From Halopseudomonas laoshanensis (GTDB taxonomy: Bacteria > Pseudomonadota > Gammaproteobacteria > Pseudomonadales > Pseudomonadaceae), in assembly GCF_008365385.1 (NCBI RefSeq), contig NZ_QOVF01000007.1:62001-126000 (forward strand): a stretch of 64,000 nucleotides of DNA, given 5' to 3'. The notes under the pieces are model-generated. The model was not told where the DNA came from and did not search any database. It worked only from the letters and a program-made list of their open reading frames with translations. The position numbers were made by a program, and so were the translations under genes. Positions within the stretch are counted from its first letter, which is position 1, and every line of letters begins with the position of its first letter. Shown in pieces: positions 44,904 through 51,920 of this stretch.

Positions 44904-44933
44904 TTAAGCCGGGACGGGGCAACCGTACCCGGC
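44904..44933 (+). promoter_or_regulatory. Leader hairpin B, shared with the first rnk-like gene
   Basis: TTAAGCCGGGACG...CGTACCCGGC forms the same bulged stem as hairpin A, with a different loop (GGGCAAC), about 36 nt before the ATG at 44970. Loop change with stem conservation argues that the structure is selected. Confidence 0.5.
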
Positions 44934-44969
44934 TGAGCGCAAATCTCACACATCACATAGGATTTTGAA

Positions 44970-45341
44970 ATGTCGTCTATTATCGGCGCGCGCTCACATG
45001 TGCGCGCAAAAATGATCAGGGGCTCCTCCTGCCTGATGATCGGGCCGCGCGAACTAGCTACTGTAATCGGCAAGCTGGAAACTTTAGGTCTGGATGGAGG
45101 ATGTGTAAATAACGATCCTCGCGCACGGATCAACAGCACCATTGTTCTCTTGGATAGAGAAACTTTGGAGTTCCAAACGCTGACTTTGACTGCGCAAAGT
45201 TACAGCAAAGGATCTACAATTTCGATTTTCTCACCTCTAGGTTGCGCCCTGTTGGCGTGCCTGCCAGGACATAGCCTGACGATTCCCGGCTATGCCAGCG
45301 GGTATCGGTTTTTAGTTTCGAGTGTTAAACACCGAGAATAA
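44970..45341 (+). CDS. Diverged Rnk/GreA-C-like regulator
   Basis: 123 residues. The C-terminal half (RINSTIVLLDRETLEFQTLT, then STISIFSPLGCALLACLPGH) aligns with the Rnk/GreA C-terminal domain and with the copy at 39979-40383, for example NSTI.LLD against NSTV.LLD. The N-terminal 45 residues are unrelated to that copy. AGGA lies 7 nt before the ATG. It is composition-wise more AT-rich than its neighbours. It is probably an RNA-polymerase-binding accessory factor, but that is inference. Confidence 0.65.
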   Translation: MSSIIGARSHVRAKMIRGSSCLMIGPRELATVIGKLETLGLDGGCVNNDPRARINSTIVLLDRETLEFQTLTLTAQSYSKGSTISIFSPLGCALLACLPGHSLTIPGYASGYRFLVSSVKHRE

Positions 45342-45355
45342 GAAACTATCACCAG

Positions 45356-45374
45356 GGCTCTCACAGCGAGAGCC
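45356..45374 (+). terminator. Weak hairpin after the second rnk-like gene
   Basis: GGCTCTC (45356-45362) pairs with GAGAGCC (45368-45374) 14 bp after the stop; only TT follows, so termination strength is doubtful. Confidence 0.35.
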
Positions 45375-45475
45375 TTACTACTGCTGGGAGTTAGGTTAAA
45401 GACACCTTCCGCTCCACGGTCGCAGAAGGCTAGCTCCGAGGGTGTCAAACTCCTATCCGAAACCGAAATTCAGGC

Positions 45476-45508
45476 AAAAAAAAGGCCCTCTCTTTCGAGA
45501 AGGCCTTT
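45476..45508 (-). terminator. Terminator of tRNA-Thr
   Basis: On the minus strand AAAGGCC (plus 45502-45508) pairs with GGCCTTT (plus 45481-45487), followed by a U run (A at 45476-45483 on the plus strand). It starts 6 nt after the tRNA 3' end. Confidence 0.8.
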
Positions 45509-45513
45509 CAAAG

Positions 45514-45589
<76 letters not shown>

Positions 45590-45599
45590 ATGGGCACGC

Positions 45600-45627
45600 A
45601 TTATATAGAGCTTGGCCTCTGTGTAAA
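45600..45627 (-). promoter_or_regulatory. Sigma-70 promoter of tRNA-Thr
   Basis: On the minus strand TTTACA (45622-45627) and TATAAT (45600-45605) are 16 nt apart, with the -10 about 10 nt before the mature 5' end. Confidence 0.7.
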
Positions 45628-45628
45628 G

Positions 45629-45888
45629 CCATCCACAGCGCTTGTAGGTAAAAAGTCTGTATTTTCTGCTGATTTAGGCGAATGCCCAGCTTGTGCATGA
45701 AATCTCTACCAGCACTTGACAAAGACGCCTCAAGCCGTTGTTTACAATAAGATATCCACTTTGGTTCGTTTTTGATCAACGCGCTGCAAAGCACGGATTT
45801 CGGGGCTCTGGTGAAACTACCAAGAAGTCATCAACATTGTTATCCACAGATGGCGGGGATAAGTTTTGCTTGAGCATCTTGTGGATAA
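45629..45888. other. Cluster of DnaA-box-like 9-mers
   Basis: Two perfect TTATCCACA boxes in opposite orientation (45840-45848 plus; 45880-45888 minus) and three 7/9 matches (45629-45637, 45752-45760, 45854-45862) fall in the 316-bp gap between tRNA-Thr and the methyltransferase gene. dnaA and rpmH are not nearby, so this is not recognisably the chromosomal origin. A titration or regulatory locus is possible. Confidence 0.5.
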
Positions 45889-45905
45889 GTCTGTGTGCAA
45901 CCGGT

Positions 45906-47129
45906 TCACAGACTGGTGATGGCCTGTTCAGTATTTCGCTCGGCCAGCAGCAGAAAATTACGCGGCGTCAGGTGGGCCGGGGCGAACAGGCCGAGGTTTA
46001 CGGTATAACCCGCCTCTTGTAGATAGAGTGCGCGGTCAAGCAATAGCCAGAGCTCCAATGGCCGACGAAACACGCCGCCAACCAGCTCCAGATTGCGCAC
46101 CTCGGCCAAGCGTTGCCAGCCACGCGCTTCCAGCGCCGCCCAATCGATAGCGTTGGGCAGTATCAGGTCGTGATGCGCGGCCAAGTCTGTACAGAATGCA
46201 GCAACGCCCTGCGCCATTGCGCTCTCCGGTCTGGAGGGCGTGGGCAAGTACAGGTCGCGCCCGCTGGCCTCGCGCTGCCACAGATCAAATGCCAGGCGCC
46301 AGGCCATGGATTGGTCGCGCAGCCGCCGCGCGCGCTGGCCTGCGGTATAGGTAGCTTGCAGCGGCAGACTGAGGTCGTGCCTGTTGAGCTGCAGGCCGGA
46401 CTGCTGAGCGAGTGTGGATAATGGGTGATAGCTGTCCCCGTCAATCCGGTTATAGCAGCACGGCGACAGAGCTATCTGTGCGCAACCCGCGTGCGCGGCC
46501 TGTTGCAGCAGGGTCATATGCAGCTGGCCGCAAGCATGCAGCGCGACCAGACTATGCTCAGGCCGCAACTGGCGCCAGGCTCTTGGAGTCAGCACGTCGC
46601 AGTCCAAGTGCGTCGCGTCCACCTGCAGCGTCTGGCTGAGTATGCGCCCGTCGTGGTTGAGCTGTGCATCCTGTTCCAGACAAGTCAGCGGCTGACCGCC
46701 TTGCCACGCCAGTAAGCGCCCGAGGTGCCCCTTACCAGCGCACCAATCCAGCCAATGCTGTGGCGGCCGGCTCCAGCCGCGCTGACTGGCCTGGGTAAAC
46801 CGGGTGATCTGCTGCCATTTGCGCCCGGGTATATGCCGCTGCAGCAATTCCGGCCAGCTTCGCGTCGGCTCCGCAGACCAGTCTGGAACCTGGCTCAAGG
46901 TTGCTGCTTGTTCACACAGCTGGCGAAAAGGGTCGGGGGCGTCGAGGGCTTGCAGTTGGGTATGGGCTTGCTCGGCCTCACTCAGGCTACGTAAGCGCAG
47001 CCAGGTGGCCAATTCCGGCCACTCCTGCTCCCACGATAGGTTGAGCTGGGTAAAGGGCTTGGCGCGCCACACGGACTGATGCTGAACCAGCCAGGCATCC
47101 AACTGCTGGAATCGCTCAACATAGTCCAT
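45906..47129 (-). CDS. SAM-dependent methyltransferase (METTL25/RRNAD1-like)
   Basis: 407 residues. The SAM-binding motif is HWLDWCAGKGHLGRLLAWQGG, with the acidic residue after strand two in TCLEQD. An ALHACGQLHMTLLQQ and ALSPCCYNRI segment follows, characteristic of the family with paired cysteines around the active site. The target (RNA, protein or small molecule) is unknown. It begins 8 bp after the end of the ABC importer genes on the same strand and may be co-transcribed. Confidence 0.8.
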   Translation of the reverse strand: MDYVERFQQLDAWLVQHQSVWRAKPFTQLNLSWEQEWPELATWLRLRSLSEAEQAHTQLQALDAPDPFRQLCEQAATLSQVPDWSAEPTRSWPELLQRHIPGRKWQQITRFTQASQRGWSRPPQHWLDWCAGKGHLGRLLAWQGGQPLTCLEQDAQLNHDGRILSQTLQVDATHLDCDVLTPRAWRQLRPEHSLVALHACGQLHMTLLQQAAHAGCAQIALSPCCYNRIDGDSYHPLSTLAQQSGLQLNRHDLSLPLQATYTAGQRARRLRDQSMAWRLAFDLWQREASGRDLYLPTPSRPESAMAQGVAAFCTDLAAHHDLILPNAIDWAALEARGWQRLAEVRNLELVGGVFRRPLELWLLLDRALYLQEAGYTVNLGLFAPAHLTPRNFLLLAERNTEQAITSL

Positions 47130-47137
47130 GGTGGCTC

Positions 47138-47839
47138 TCAGCGCTTCTGGCTGGCCTCAATCTTCAACCAGCGCTCGACCAGCTTGAACAGCTGCGTGAA
47201 GGCAATGGTAATGACCAGATAGATGACGCCCGCAACCAGATAGAAGAGTTCGAACTGATATGTCTGGGAGTTGATGCCCTTCACCACGCCCATAATGTCC
47301 ATCACCGTAATGGTGTAGACCACGGCGCTGGCCTTGAGCATCAAAATCACTTCGTTGCCGTAGGCGGGCAGCCCAATGCGCACTGCGCGCGGCAAAATGA
47401 TGTATTGCAGGGCCTGCCGACGAGACATACCCAAGGCGCGAGCCGCCTCGACCTCACCACCGGGTACCGACTGAATGGCACCGCGCAGAATCTCGGCAAT
47501 ATAAGCCGCGGTGTGCAGTGTCATAGTGATGAGCGCGCACCAGTATGGCTCGCGCAGGTAGTGCCAGAACATGCTCTCGCGCACGGCCTCGAATTGCGAG
47601 ATGCCGTAATAGACCAGAAACAACTGCAGCAGTAGCGGGGTACCGCGGAAGAAGAACACATAGGTATACGGCAGCGCGCGAACATACCAGTGGCGAGAGG
47701 CGCGGGCGATGCCCAGCGGTATCGCGAGGATCAAACCGACCACTAAGGCGACGGCGACCAACTCCAGCGTCACCAACATCCCATCGAGCAGAGCGGGCAG
47801 GAACCGCGCAACCATTTCCCAGCGTTCGGCCCAGCTCAC
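47138..47839 (-). CDS. hisM: Basic amino acid ABC importer permease (HisM-like)
   Basis: 233 residues with five helices and the EAA loop EAARALGMSRRQALQYIILPRAVRIGLPAYGNE of His/Glu/Gln-type permeases. It starts with GTG overlapping the hisQ-like stop as GTGA. With the other permease it forms the inner-membrane channel of an importer for arginine/ornithine/histidine-type substrates. Confidence 0.9.
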   Translation of the reverse strand: MSWAERWEMVARFLPALLDGMLVTLELVAVALVVGLILAIPLGIARASRHWYVRALPYTYVFFFRGTPLLLQLFLVYYGISQFEAVRESMFWHYLREPYWCALITMTLHTAAYIAEILRGAIQSVPGGEVEAARALGMSRRQALQYIILPRAVRIGLPAYGNEVILMLKASAVVYTITVMDIMGVVKGINSQTYQFELFYLVAGVIYLVITIAFTQLFKLVERWLKIEASQKR

Positions 47840-48528
47840 AGTTCAGTCCTCACGAAGCCCCGATTCGCTCGACGCTCAAACACATGCAGCGCGGCCATAA
47901 TGATCACTGTCAGTCCCAGGTAGATCATCGCGGCGGTAAAGTAAAAGGTGAAAGGTTCCTTGGTCGCGTTCGATGCCACCTGAGCCTTGCGCATGATTTC
48001 TTCCAGGCTGATGAGCGACACCAGGGCGGTATCCTTGAGCAGGATAAGATACAGATTTCCCAGGCCAGGCAGCGCGACGCGCCACAACTGCGGCAGCGTG
48101 ATGCGCCAGAAAATGCGCGGGCCAGACATGCCCAGCGCCAACCCCGCCTCTTTCTGACCACTGGGAATGGCCAATAATGCGCCGCGAAACACCTCGGTAG
48201 CATAGGCACCAAAACACAGACCCAACGCCATGGTGCCCGCAATGAAGGGGCTCAGCGTCAGGTAGGGGTTACCAAAAAAACTACCCAGGTAATTGAAAAT
48301 GGAGGTGGTGCCGTAATAGGCCAGCAACACCCAGAGCGTTTCAGGAATGCCACGCACAACCGACGTATAGAAGCCACCCACGCCACGTAACAGTGGGTTT
48401 CCGGATATCTTGGCACTTGCACCCAATAGGCCAAGCAGCAGCCCGAGTGCGACAGATGCGAGGGATAAGCGGATGGTCATCCAGGTCCCTTCAAGCAGGG
48501 CTGGACCAAAACCTTGTAAATCAAGCAT
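47836..48528 (-). CDS. hisQ: Basic amino acid ABC importer permease (HisQ-like)
   Basis: 230 residues with the same fold. EAA loop: KEAGLALGMSGPRIFWRITLPQLWRVALPGLGN. It precedes the second permease with a 4-bp overlap and follows the binding-protein gene by 44 bp, the usual order for HisJQMP/AotJQM systems. Confidence 0.9.
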   Translation of the reverse strand: MLDLQGFGPALLEGTWMTIRLSLASVALGLLLGLLGASAKISGNPLLRGVGGFYTSVVRGIPETLWVLLAYYGTTSIFNYLGSFFGNPYLTLSPFIAGTMALGLCFGAYATEVFRGALLAIPSGQKEAGLALGMSGPRIFWRITLPQLWRVALPGLGNLYLILLKDTALVSLISLEEIMRKAQVASNATKEPFTFYFTAAMIYLGLTVIIMAALHVFERRANRGFVRTEL

Positions 48529-48572
48529 GGGCAGGTATCAGTTCCGGGCCCCGAGGGGCCCGGCCAGTCAGG

Positions 48573-49322
48573 TCAATAGATGCTGAAGGGGAAGTACTTG
48601 TCGTTGATCTCGGCGTAGGTGCCGTCATCAATGATTTCCTGCAGAGCCTTGTTCAGGCGCTCACGCAGCGGGTCGCCCTTGCGTACAGCGATGCCGATCT
48701 TGTCGTTGTCGAATACTGGGTCACCCTTGAATTCGAAATTGGCACCGGCTTCACTTTGCAGCCACTCGTACTGTACGAAGTTGTCCGCCAGCACGCCGTC
48801 AATGCGACCGGAGTTCATGTCTAGGTAAGCATTTTCCTGGGTGTCATACAGACGCACGTCAACTACGTCACCCATGTTTTCTTCCAGCCACTGGCCAGCG
48901 ATAGTCGCGCGCTGGGCGCCAATGGTCTTGCCTTTCAGGCTGGCTTCGTCAGTCTTGAAGTCAGAGTCCTTCGGCGCAACAAACTGCAGCTTGTTGGTGT
49001 AATAGGGCTCGGTGAAGTCAACGGCCTGCTGGCGCTCTTCAGTGATCGACATGGAAGCGACCAGGAAGTCGAAACGGCGGGTGTTCAGCGCGGGAATGAT
49101 ACCGTCCCAATCTGAAGTCACCACGGTGCACTCAGCGTCCATTTTTTCACACAGAGCCTTGGCGATGTCGATGTCGAAACCGACCACTTCACCGCTCTTG
49201 TCGATCAGGTTGAAGGGAGGATACGCCCCTTCGGTGCCGATACGCAGCTCATCGGCCAGTGCCGGAGCACTGATCAGCATGGCGGTAGCGGCGGCTAACA
49301 GAACCTTCTTATAGCTTTTCAT
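48573..49322 (-). CDS. Periplasmic amino acid-binding protein (HisJ/AotJ-like)
   Basis: 249 residues with a signal peptide (VLLAAATAMLISAPALA) and a type II binding fold: LRIGTEGAYPPFNLIDKSGEVVGFDIDIAKALCEKM, then SMSITEERQQAVDFTEPYY and GAQRATIAGQWLEEN. These are the hallmark residues of the lysine/arginine/ornithine and histidine binding proteins. Exact specificity is not predictable. AAGGAG lies 8 nt before the ATG. Confidence 0.92.
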   Translation of the reverse strand: MKSYKKVLLAAATAMLISAPALADELRIGTEGAYPPFNLIDKSGEVVGFDIDIAKALCEKMDAECTVVTSDWDGIIPALNTRRFDFLVASMSITEERQQAVDFTEPYYTNKLQFVAPKDSDFKTDEASLKGKTIGAQRATIAGQWLEENMGDVVDVRLYDTQENAYLDMNSGRIDGVLADNFVQYEWLQSEAGANFEFKGDPVFDNDKIGIAVRKGDPLRERLNKALQEIIDDGTYAEINDKYFPFSIY

Positions 49323-49334
49323 GGGTACTGCTCC

Positions 49335-50102
49335 TTACTTTTGGCTGGACATGAATTGTCTACAACGTTCCGACTTGGAGTTATCAAACACTTGCTCAGG
49401 GGTGCCGATTTCCTCGACCTGACCCTGATGGAGAAAAACCACCTGGCTGGACACTTGCCGGGCAAAGCCCATCTCATGGGTTACCAACAACATAGTACGC
49501 CCTTCCTCGGCCAGCGCGCGGATCACGGTCAGCACTTCATTGACCATTTCCGGGTCCAGCGCCGAGGTTGGCTCATCAAACAGAATAACCCGCGGTTGCA
49601 TGGCCAGGGTGCGAGCAATAGCTGCACGCTGTTGCTGGCCGCCGGAGAGCTGTGCGGGAAACGAGTGGCGCTTGTCGGCGATGCCGACTTTCTCCAAAAA
49701 CAGTTCCGCTGCGGCGATCGCATCTGCCTTGGGTTGACCCAGCACCCGGCGCGGCGCCTCGATAATGTTGTCGAGGATGCTCATGTGCGGCCACAGATTG
49801 AAACTCTGGAACACGAAACCGACCCGTGCGCGCAGACGGTTGATCTGTTTGCTGTCAGCTGCAACCAGTGCCCCGTTACGACCGGGCTTGAGCTTCATTT
49901 CTTCGCCGGCGACGATGATCTGTCCGGCGTGGGGGTTTTCCAACAGGTTGATACAGCGCAGCAAAGTACTTTTGCCGGAGCCGGAAGAGCCGAGGATGGA
50001 GATGACGTCGCCGTCGTGGGCAACAAGATCAACGCCCTTGAGAACTTCAAGGTCGCCGTAGCGTTTATGCAGATTACGCACTTCGAGAGCGGGCGGTGTC
50101 AC
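49335..50102 (-). CDS. hisP: Basic amino acid ABC importer ATPase (HisP/AotP-like)
   Basis: 255 residues with Walker A GSSGSGKSTLLRC, signature LSGGQQQRAAIARTLA, Walker B VILFDEPTSALDPEMV and the H-loop VTHEMGF. GTG start at 50102. It is the first gene of the four-gene importer operon, with regulatory-looking repeats upstream at 50161-50208 and a hairpin at 50268-50295. Confidence 0.93.
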   Translation of the reverse strand: MTPPALEVRNLHKRYGDLEVLKGVDLVAHDGDVISILGSSGSGKSTLLRCINLLENPHAGQIIVAGEEMKLKPGRNGALVAADSKQINRLRARVGFVFQSFNLWPHMSILDNIIEAPRRVLGQPKADAIAAAELFLEKVGIADKRHSFPAQLSGGQQQRAAIARTLAMQPRVILFDEPTSALDPEMVNEVLTVIRALAEEGRTMLLVTHEMGFARQVSSQVVFLHQGQVEEIGTPEQVFDNSKSERCRQFMSSQK

Positions 50103-50160
50103 GTATCGTTTCCAGTCAGCGCAAAAAGCACCTGTGTACAGGCACTTGATTATGAATGAC

Positions 50161-50208
50161 TACCGGTCGGACCGGCGTTCCGGTGGGCCGGCATACCGGA
50201 TTCCGGCG
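50161..50208. repeat. CCGG-rich tandem imperfect repeat
   Basis: Three imperfect 15-17 bp units (TACCGGTCGGACCGGCG, TTCCGGTGGGCCGGCA, TACCGGATTCCGGCG) lie side by side, 59-106 bp before the importer operon start. The first contains a CCGGTC/GACCGG inverted repeat. Possible operator or structured leader. Confidence 0.5.
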
Positions 50209-50267
50209 TATCGACAGATCCATCTGCAATAATCCTGTCATGCGGCAAAGCTAGCACAGCTAATGCG

Positions 50268-50295
50268 CATGACCAAGAACCCTCTTGGGGTCATG
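50268..50295. other. Inverted repeat in the importer upstream region
   Basis: CATGACC (50268-50274) and GGTCATG (50289-50295), extended inward by AAGA/TCTT with a 2-nt bulge. It lies 166-193 bp before the importer start; no U run follows. Confidence 0.4.
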
Positions 50296-50361
50296 TCCCG
50301 AATATGCATGCAAAAGTCTTTCCAGATTAAACCCGGCAGAGACATTTCGTACGGACATAAA

Positions 50362-50390
50362 AAAACCCGCCAAAGACGCTAGCGGGTTTT
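50362..50390 (-). terminator. Terminator of tRNA-Phe
   Basis: A 9-bp stem AAAACCCGC/GCGGGTTTT (50362-50370 with 50382-50390). On the minus strand it ends in a run of seven U, 8 nt after the tRNA 3' end. Confidence 0.85.
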
Positions 50391-50398
50391 AACAATAA

Positions 50399-50474
50399 TG
50401 GTGCCCAGAGACGGAATCGAACCGCCGACACGAGGATTTTCAATCCTCTGCTCTACCAACTGAGCTATCTGGGC
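50399..50474 (-). tRNA. tRNA-Phe (anticodon GAA)
   Basis: 76 nt with encoded CCA. Acceptor GCCCAGA with TCTGGGC, D arm AGCTCAGTTGGTAGAGC, anticodon loop ATTGAAAAT in a GAGGA/TCCTC stem, T arm GGCGGTTCGATTCCGTC. It reads UUC/UUU. Confidence 0.97.
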
Positions 50475-50485
50475 AACGGGGCGCT

Positions 50486-50514
50486 ATTAAACGGTTTAAG
50501 GATGTATGTGTCAA
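50486..50514 (-). promoter_or_regulatory. Sigma-70 promoter of tRNA-Phe
   Basis: On the minus strand a perfect TTGACA (50509-50514) is followed after 17 nt by TTTAAT (50486-50491), 11 nt before the tRNA 5' end. Confidence 0.8.
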
Positions 50515-50562
50515 GCGCCGCAGGAAAATATTGTTCCGTTGTTTCAGCCGCTTACCGATCAT

Positions 50563-50835
50563 TTATTGCTCAGGTGGCACGTAACCCTCGGCCTGAGCGT
50601 ATTCTTCGCCGGAAAGGAACTTGTCCATTTCTTCCTGAATAAAGCGCCTGTCCTCAGGATCCATCATGTTAAGGCGGCGTTCGTTGATCAGCATCGTCTG
50701 GTGCGCCTGCCATTCGTCCCAGGCTTTCTTCGACACTTCATTGAAGATTTTCTCGCCCTTGGGGCCTGGGTAGGGAGCGCGCTCCATACCAGGCAGCTGT
50801 TCTTTATATTTGCGGCACATCACCATGCGGGTCAT
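50563..50835 (-). CDS. yggX: Fe(II)-trafficking protein YggX
   Basis: 90 residues matching YggX from end to end: [50 protein letters not shown], and the [15 protein letters not shown] tail. It protects Fe-S enzymes and supports oxidative-stress resistance; in gammaproteobacteria it typically follows mutY. AAGGAG is 6 nt before the ATG at 50835, and two upstream in-frame ATGs are worse placed. Confidence 0.96.
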   Translation of the reverse strand: MTRMVMCRKYKEQLPGMERAPYPGPKGEKIFNEVSKKAWDEWQAHQTMLINERRLNMMDPEDRRFIQEEMDKFLSGEEYAQAEGYVPPEQ

Positions 50836-50870
50836 GGGCATCTCCTTGAATGAGGCAATCAAACGCCAGG

Positions 50871-51920
50871 TCAGATAGTCAATTCAGCTCGCGCCAGCAG
50901 CTTTTTTACCGGAGCAGCAAGCCCCAGGCGCGATGGTTGGCGCAGGTTATACCAGACCTGGCCCGGCTCGGCCACGCTATGGCCTGCCATCACCCGCACC
51001 AGCAGCGGCTGAATATCCAGATGGAAGTGGCTGAAGGTATGACGCAGCGGCTCCAGCAGCTCCGGCGCTTCTGCGCGCCAGCCCTGTTGCTCGATCAAAC
51101 GGGCCAACTGTTCGCGATCATCCAGCTGCGGCGGACACCACAGACCACCCCAGAGACCGGAATCCGGACGACGCTGCAACCAGATATCACCTTCGGCATT
51201 CATCACCAAGGGCATCAGGCATTGGCGCACGGGTATCTGCTTGCGCGGCTTGGAGTGCGGATATTGCGTTGGCTGACCCAGCAGACGCGCCTCGCAGCCG
51301 GCCTGCAGCGGGCACACCAGGCAGGAAGGTTTGCTGCGCGTACAAAGCGTGGCGCCCAGATCCATCATCGCCTGAGTATAGTGGTTGACCCTGCTGTGCG
51401 GGGTGTAACGCTCGGCAACCACCCACAATCGATCGTGCACGGCCTTCTCGCCCGGCCAGCCCGCCACCGCGTGATAGCGCGCCAGTACGCGCTTGACGTT
51501 GCCGTCAAGAATCGGCGCGCGCAGACCCATGCTCAGGCTGGCAATCGCCCCCGCAGTGGAGCGGCCGATGCCCGGCAGGCTGATCAGCTGATCAATGTTC
51601 CGGGGGAACTCGCCAGCAAACTCGGTTACTACCAGCTTGGCGGCTTTGTGCAGATTACGCGCCCGGCTGTAGTAACCCAAACCGGTCCACAAATGCAGTA
51701 CCTCGTCGGGCTCGGCCGCCGCCAGCGCCCCAACATCGGGCAGCGTCTGCATAAAGCGCTCGAAATAGGGGATCACCGTAGCGACCTGCGTCTGCTGCAG
51801 CATAATCTCCGAGACCCAGACCCGGTAAGGGGTCATATCCTGCTGCCAGGGCAAATCCTTGCGGCCGTGCCGGTCATACCACTCCAGCACCGCCGCCGAG
51901 AAGTCAGCCGCGCTATTCAC
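50871..51920 (-). CDS. mutY: A/G-specific adenine DNA glycosylase MutY
   Basis: 349 residues. The helix-hairpin-helix [12 protein letters not shown], the catalytic-Asp segment [14 protein letters not shown], and the [4Fe-4S] cysteines [17 protein letters not shown] (spacing 6-2-5) are present. The C-terminal NUDIX-like domain ([16 protein letters not shown]) recognises 8-oxoguanine. It removes adenine mispaired with 8-oxoG. Its start overlaps the asmA-like stop by 4 bp. Confidence 0.97.
   Translation of the reverse strand: MNSAADFSAAVLEWYDRHGRKDLPWQQDMTPYRVWVSEIMLQQTQVATVIPYFERFMQTLPDVGALAAAEPDEVLHLWTGLGYYSRARNLHKAAKLVVTEFAGEFPRNIDQLISLPGIGRSTAGAIASLSMGLRAPILDGNVKRVLARYHAVAGWPGEKAVHDRLWVVAERYTPHSRVNHYTQAMMDLGATLCTRSKPSCLVCPLQAGCEARLLGQPTQYPHSKPRKQIPVRQCLMPLVMNAEGDIWLQRRPDSGLWGGLWCPPQLDDREQLARLIEQQGWRAEAPELLEPLRHTFSHFHLDIQPLLVRVMAGHSVAEPGQVWYNLRQPSRLGLAAPVKKLLARAELTI

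Larger units (their letters stand above)
44346..44969. other. 624-bp gap with an orphan terminator; candidate small-RNA region
   Basis: No coding frame here looks real. On the plus strand a strong terminator (44735-44756) has no gene before it for almost 400 bp, and hairpin B (44904-44933) lies before the second rnk-like gene. The stretch 44560-44735 has several short inverted repeats, so a non-coding transcript ending at about 44756 is possible. Sequence just before the terminator (GCTGCTCCGAC) recalls a tRNA 3' end, but no tRNA can be folded. Confidence 0.4.

Noticed and set aside
45629..45888. Chromosomal replication origin
   Set aside because: DnaA-like boxes are present, but there is no clear AT-rich unwinding element and no dnaA, dnaN or rpmH nearby.
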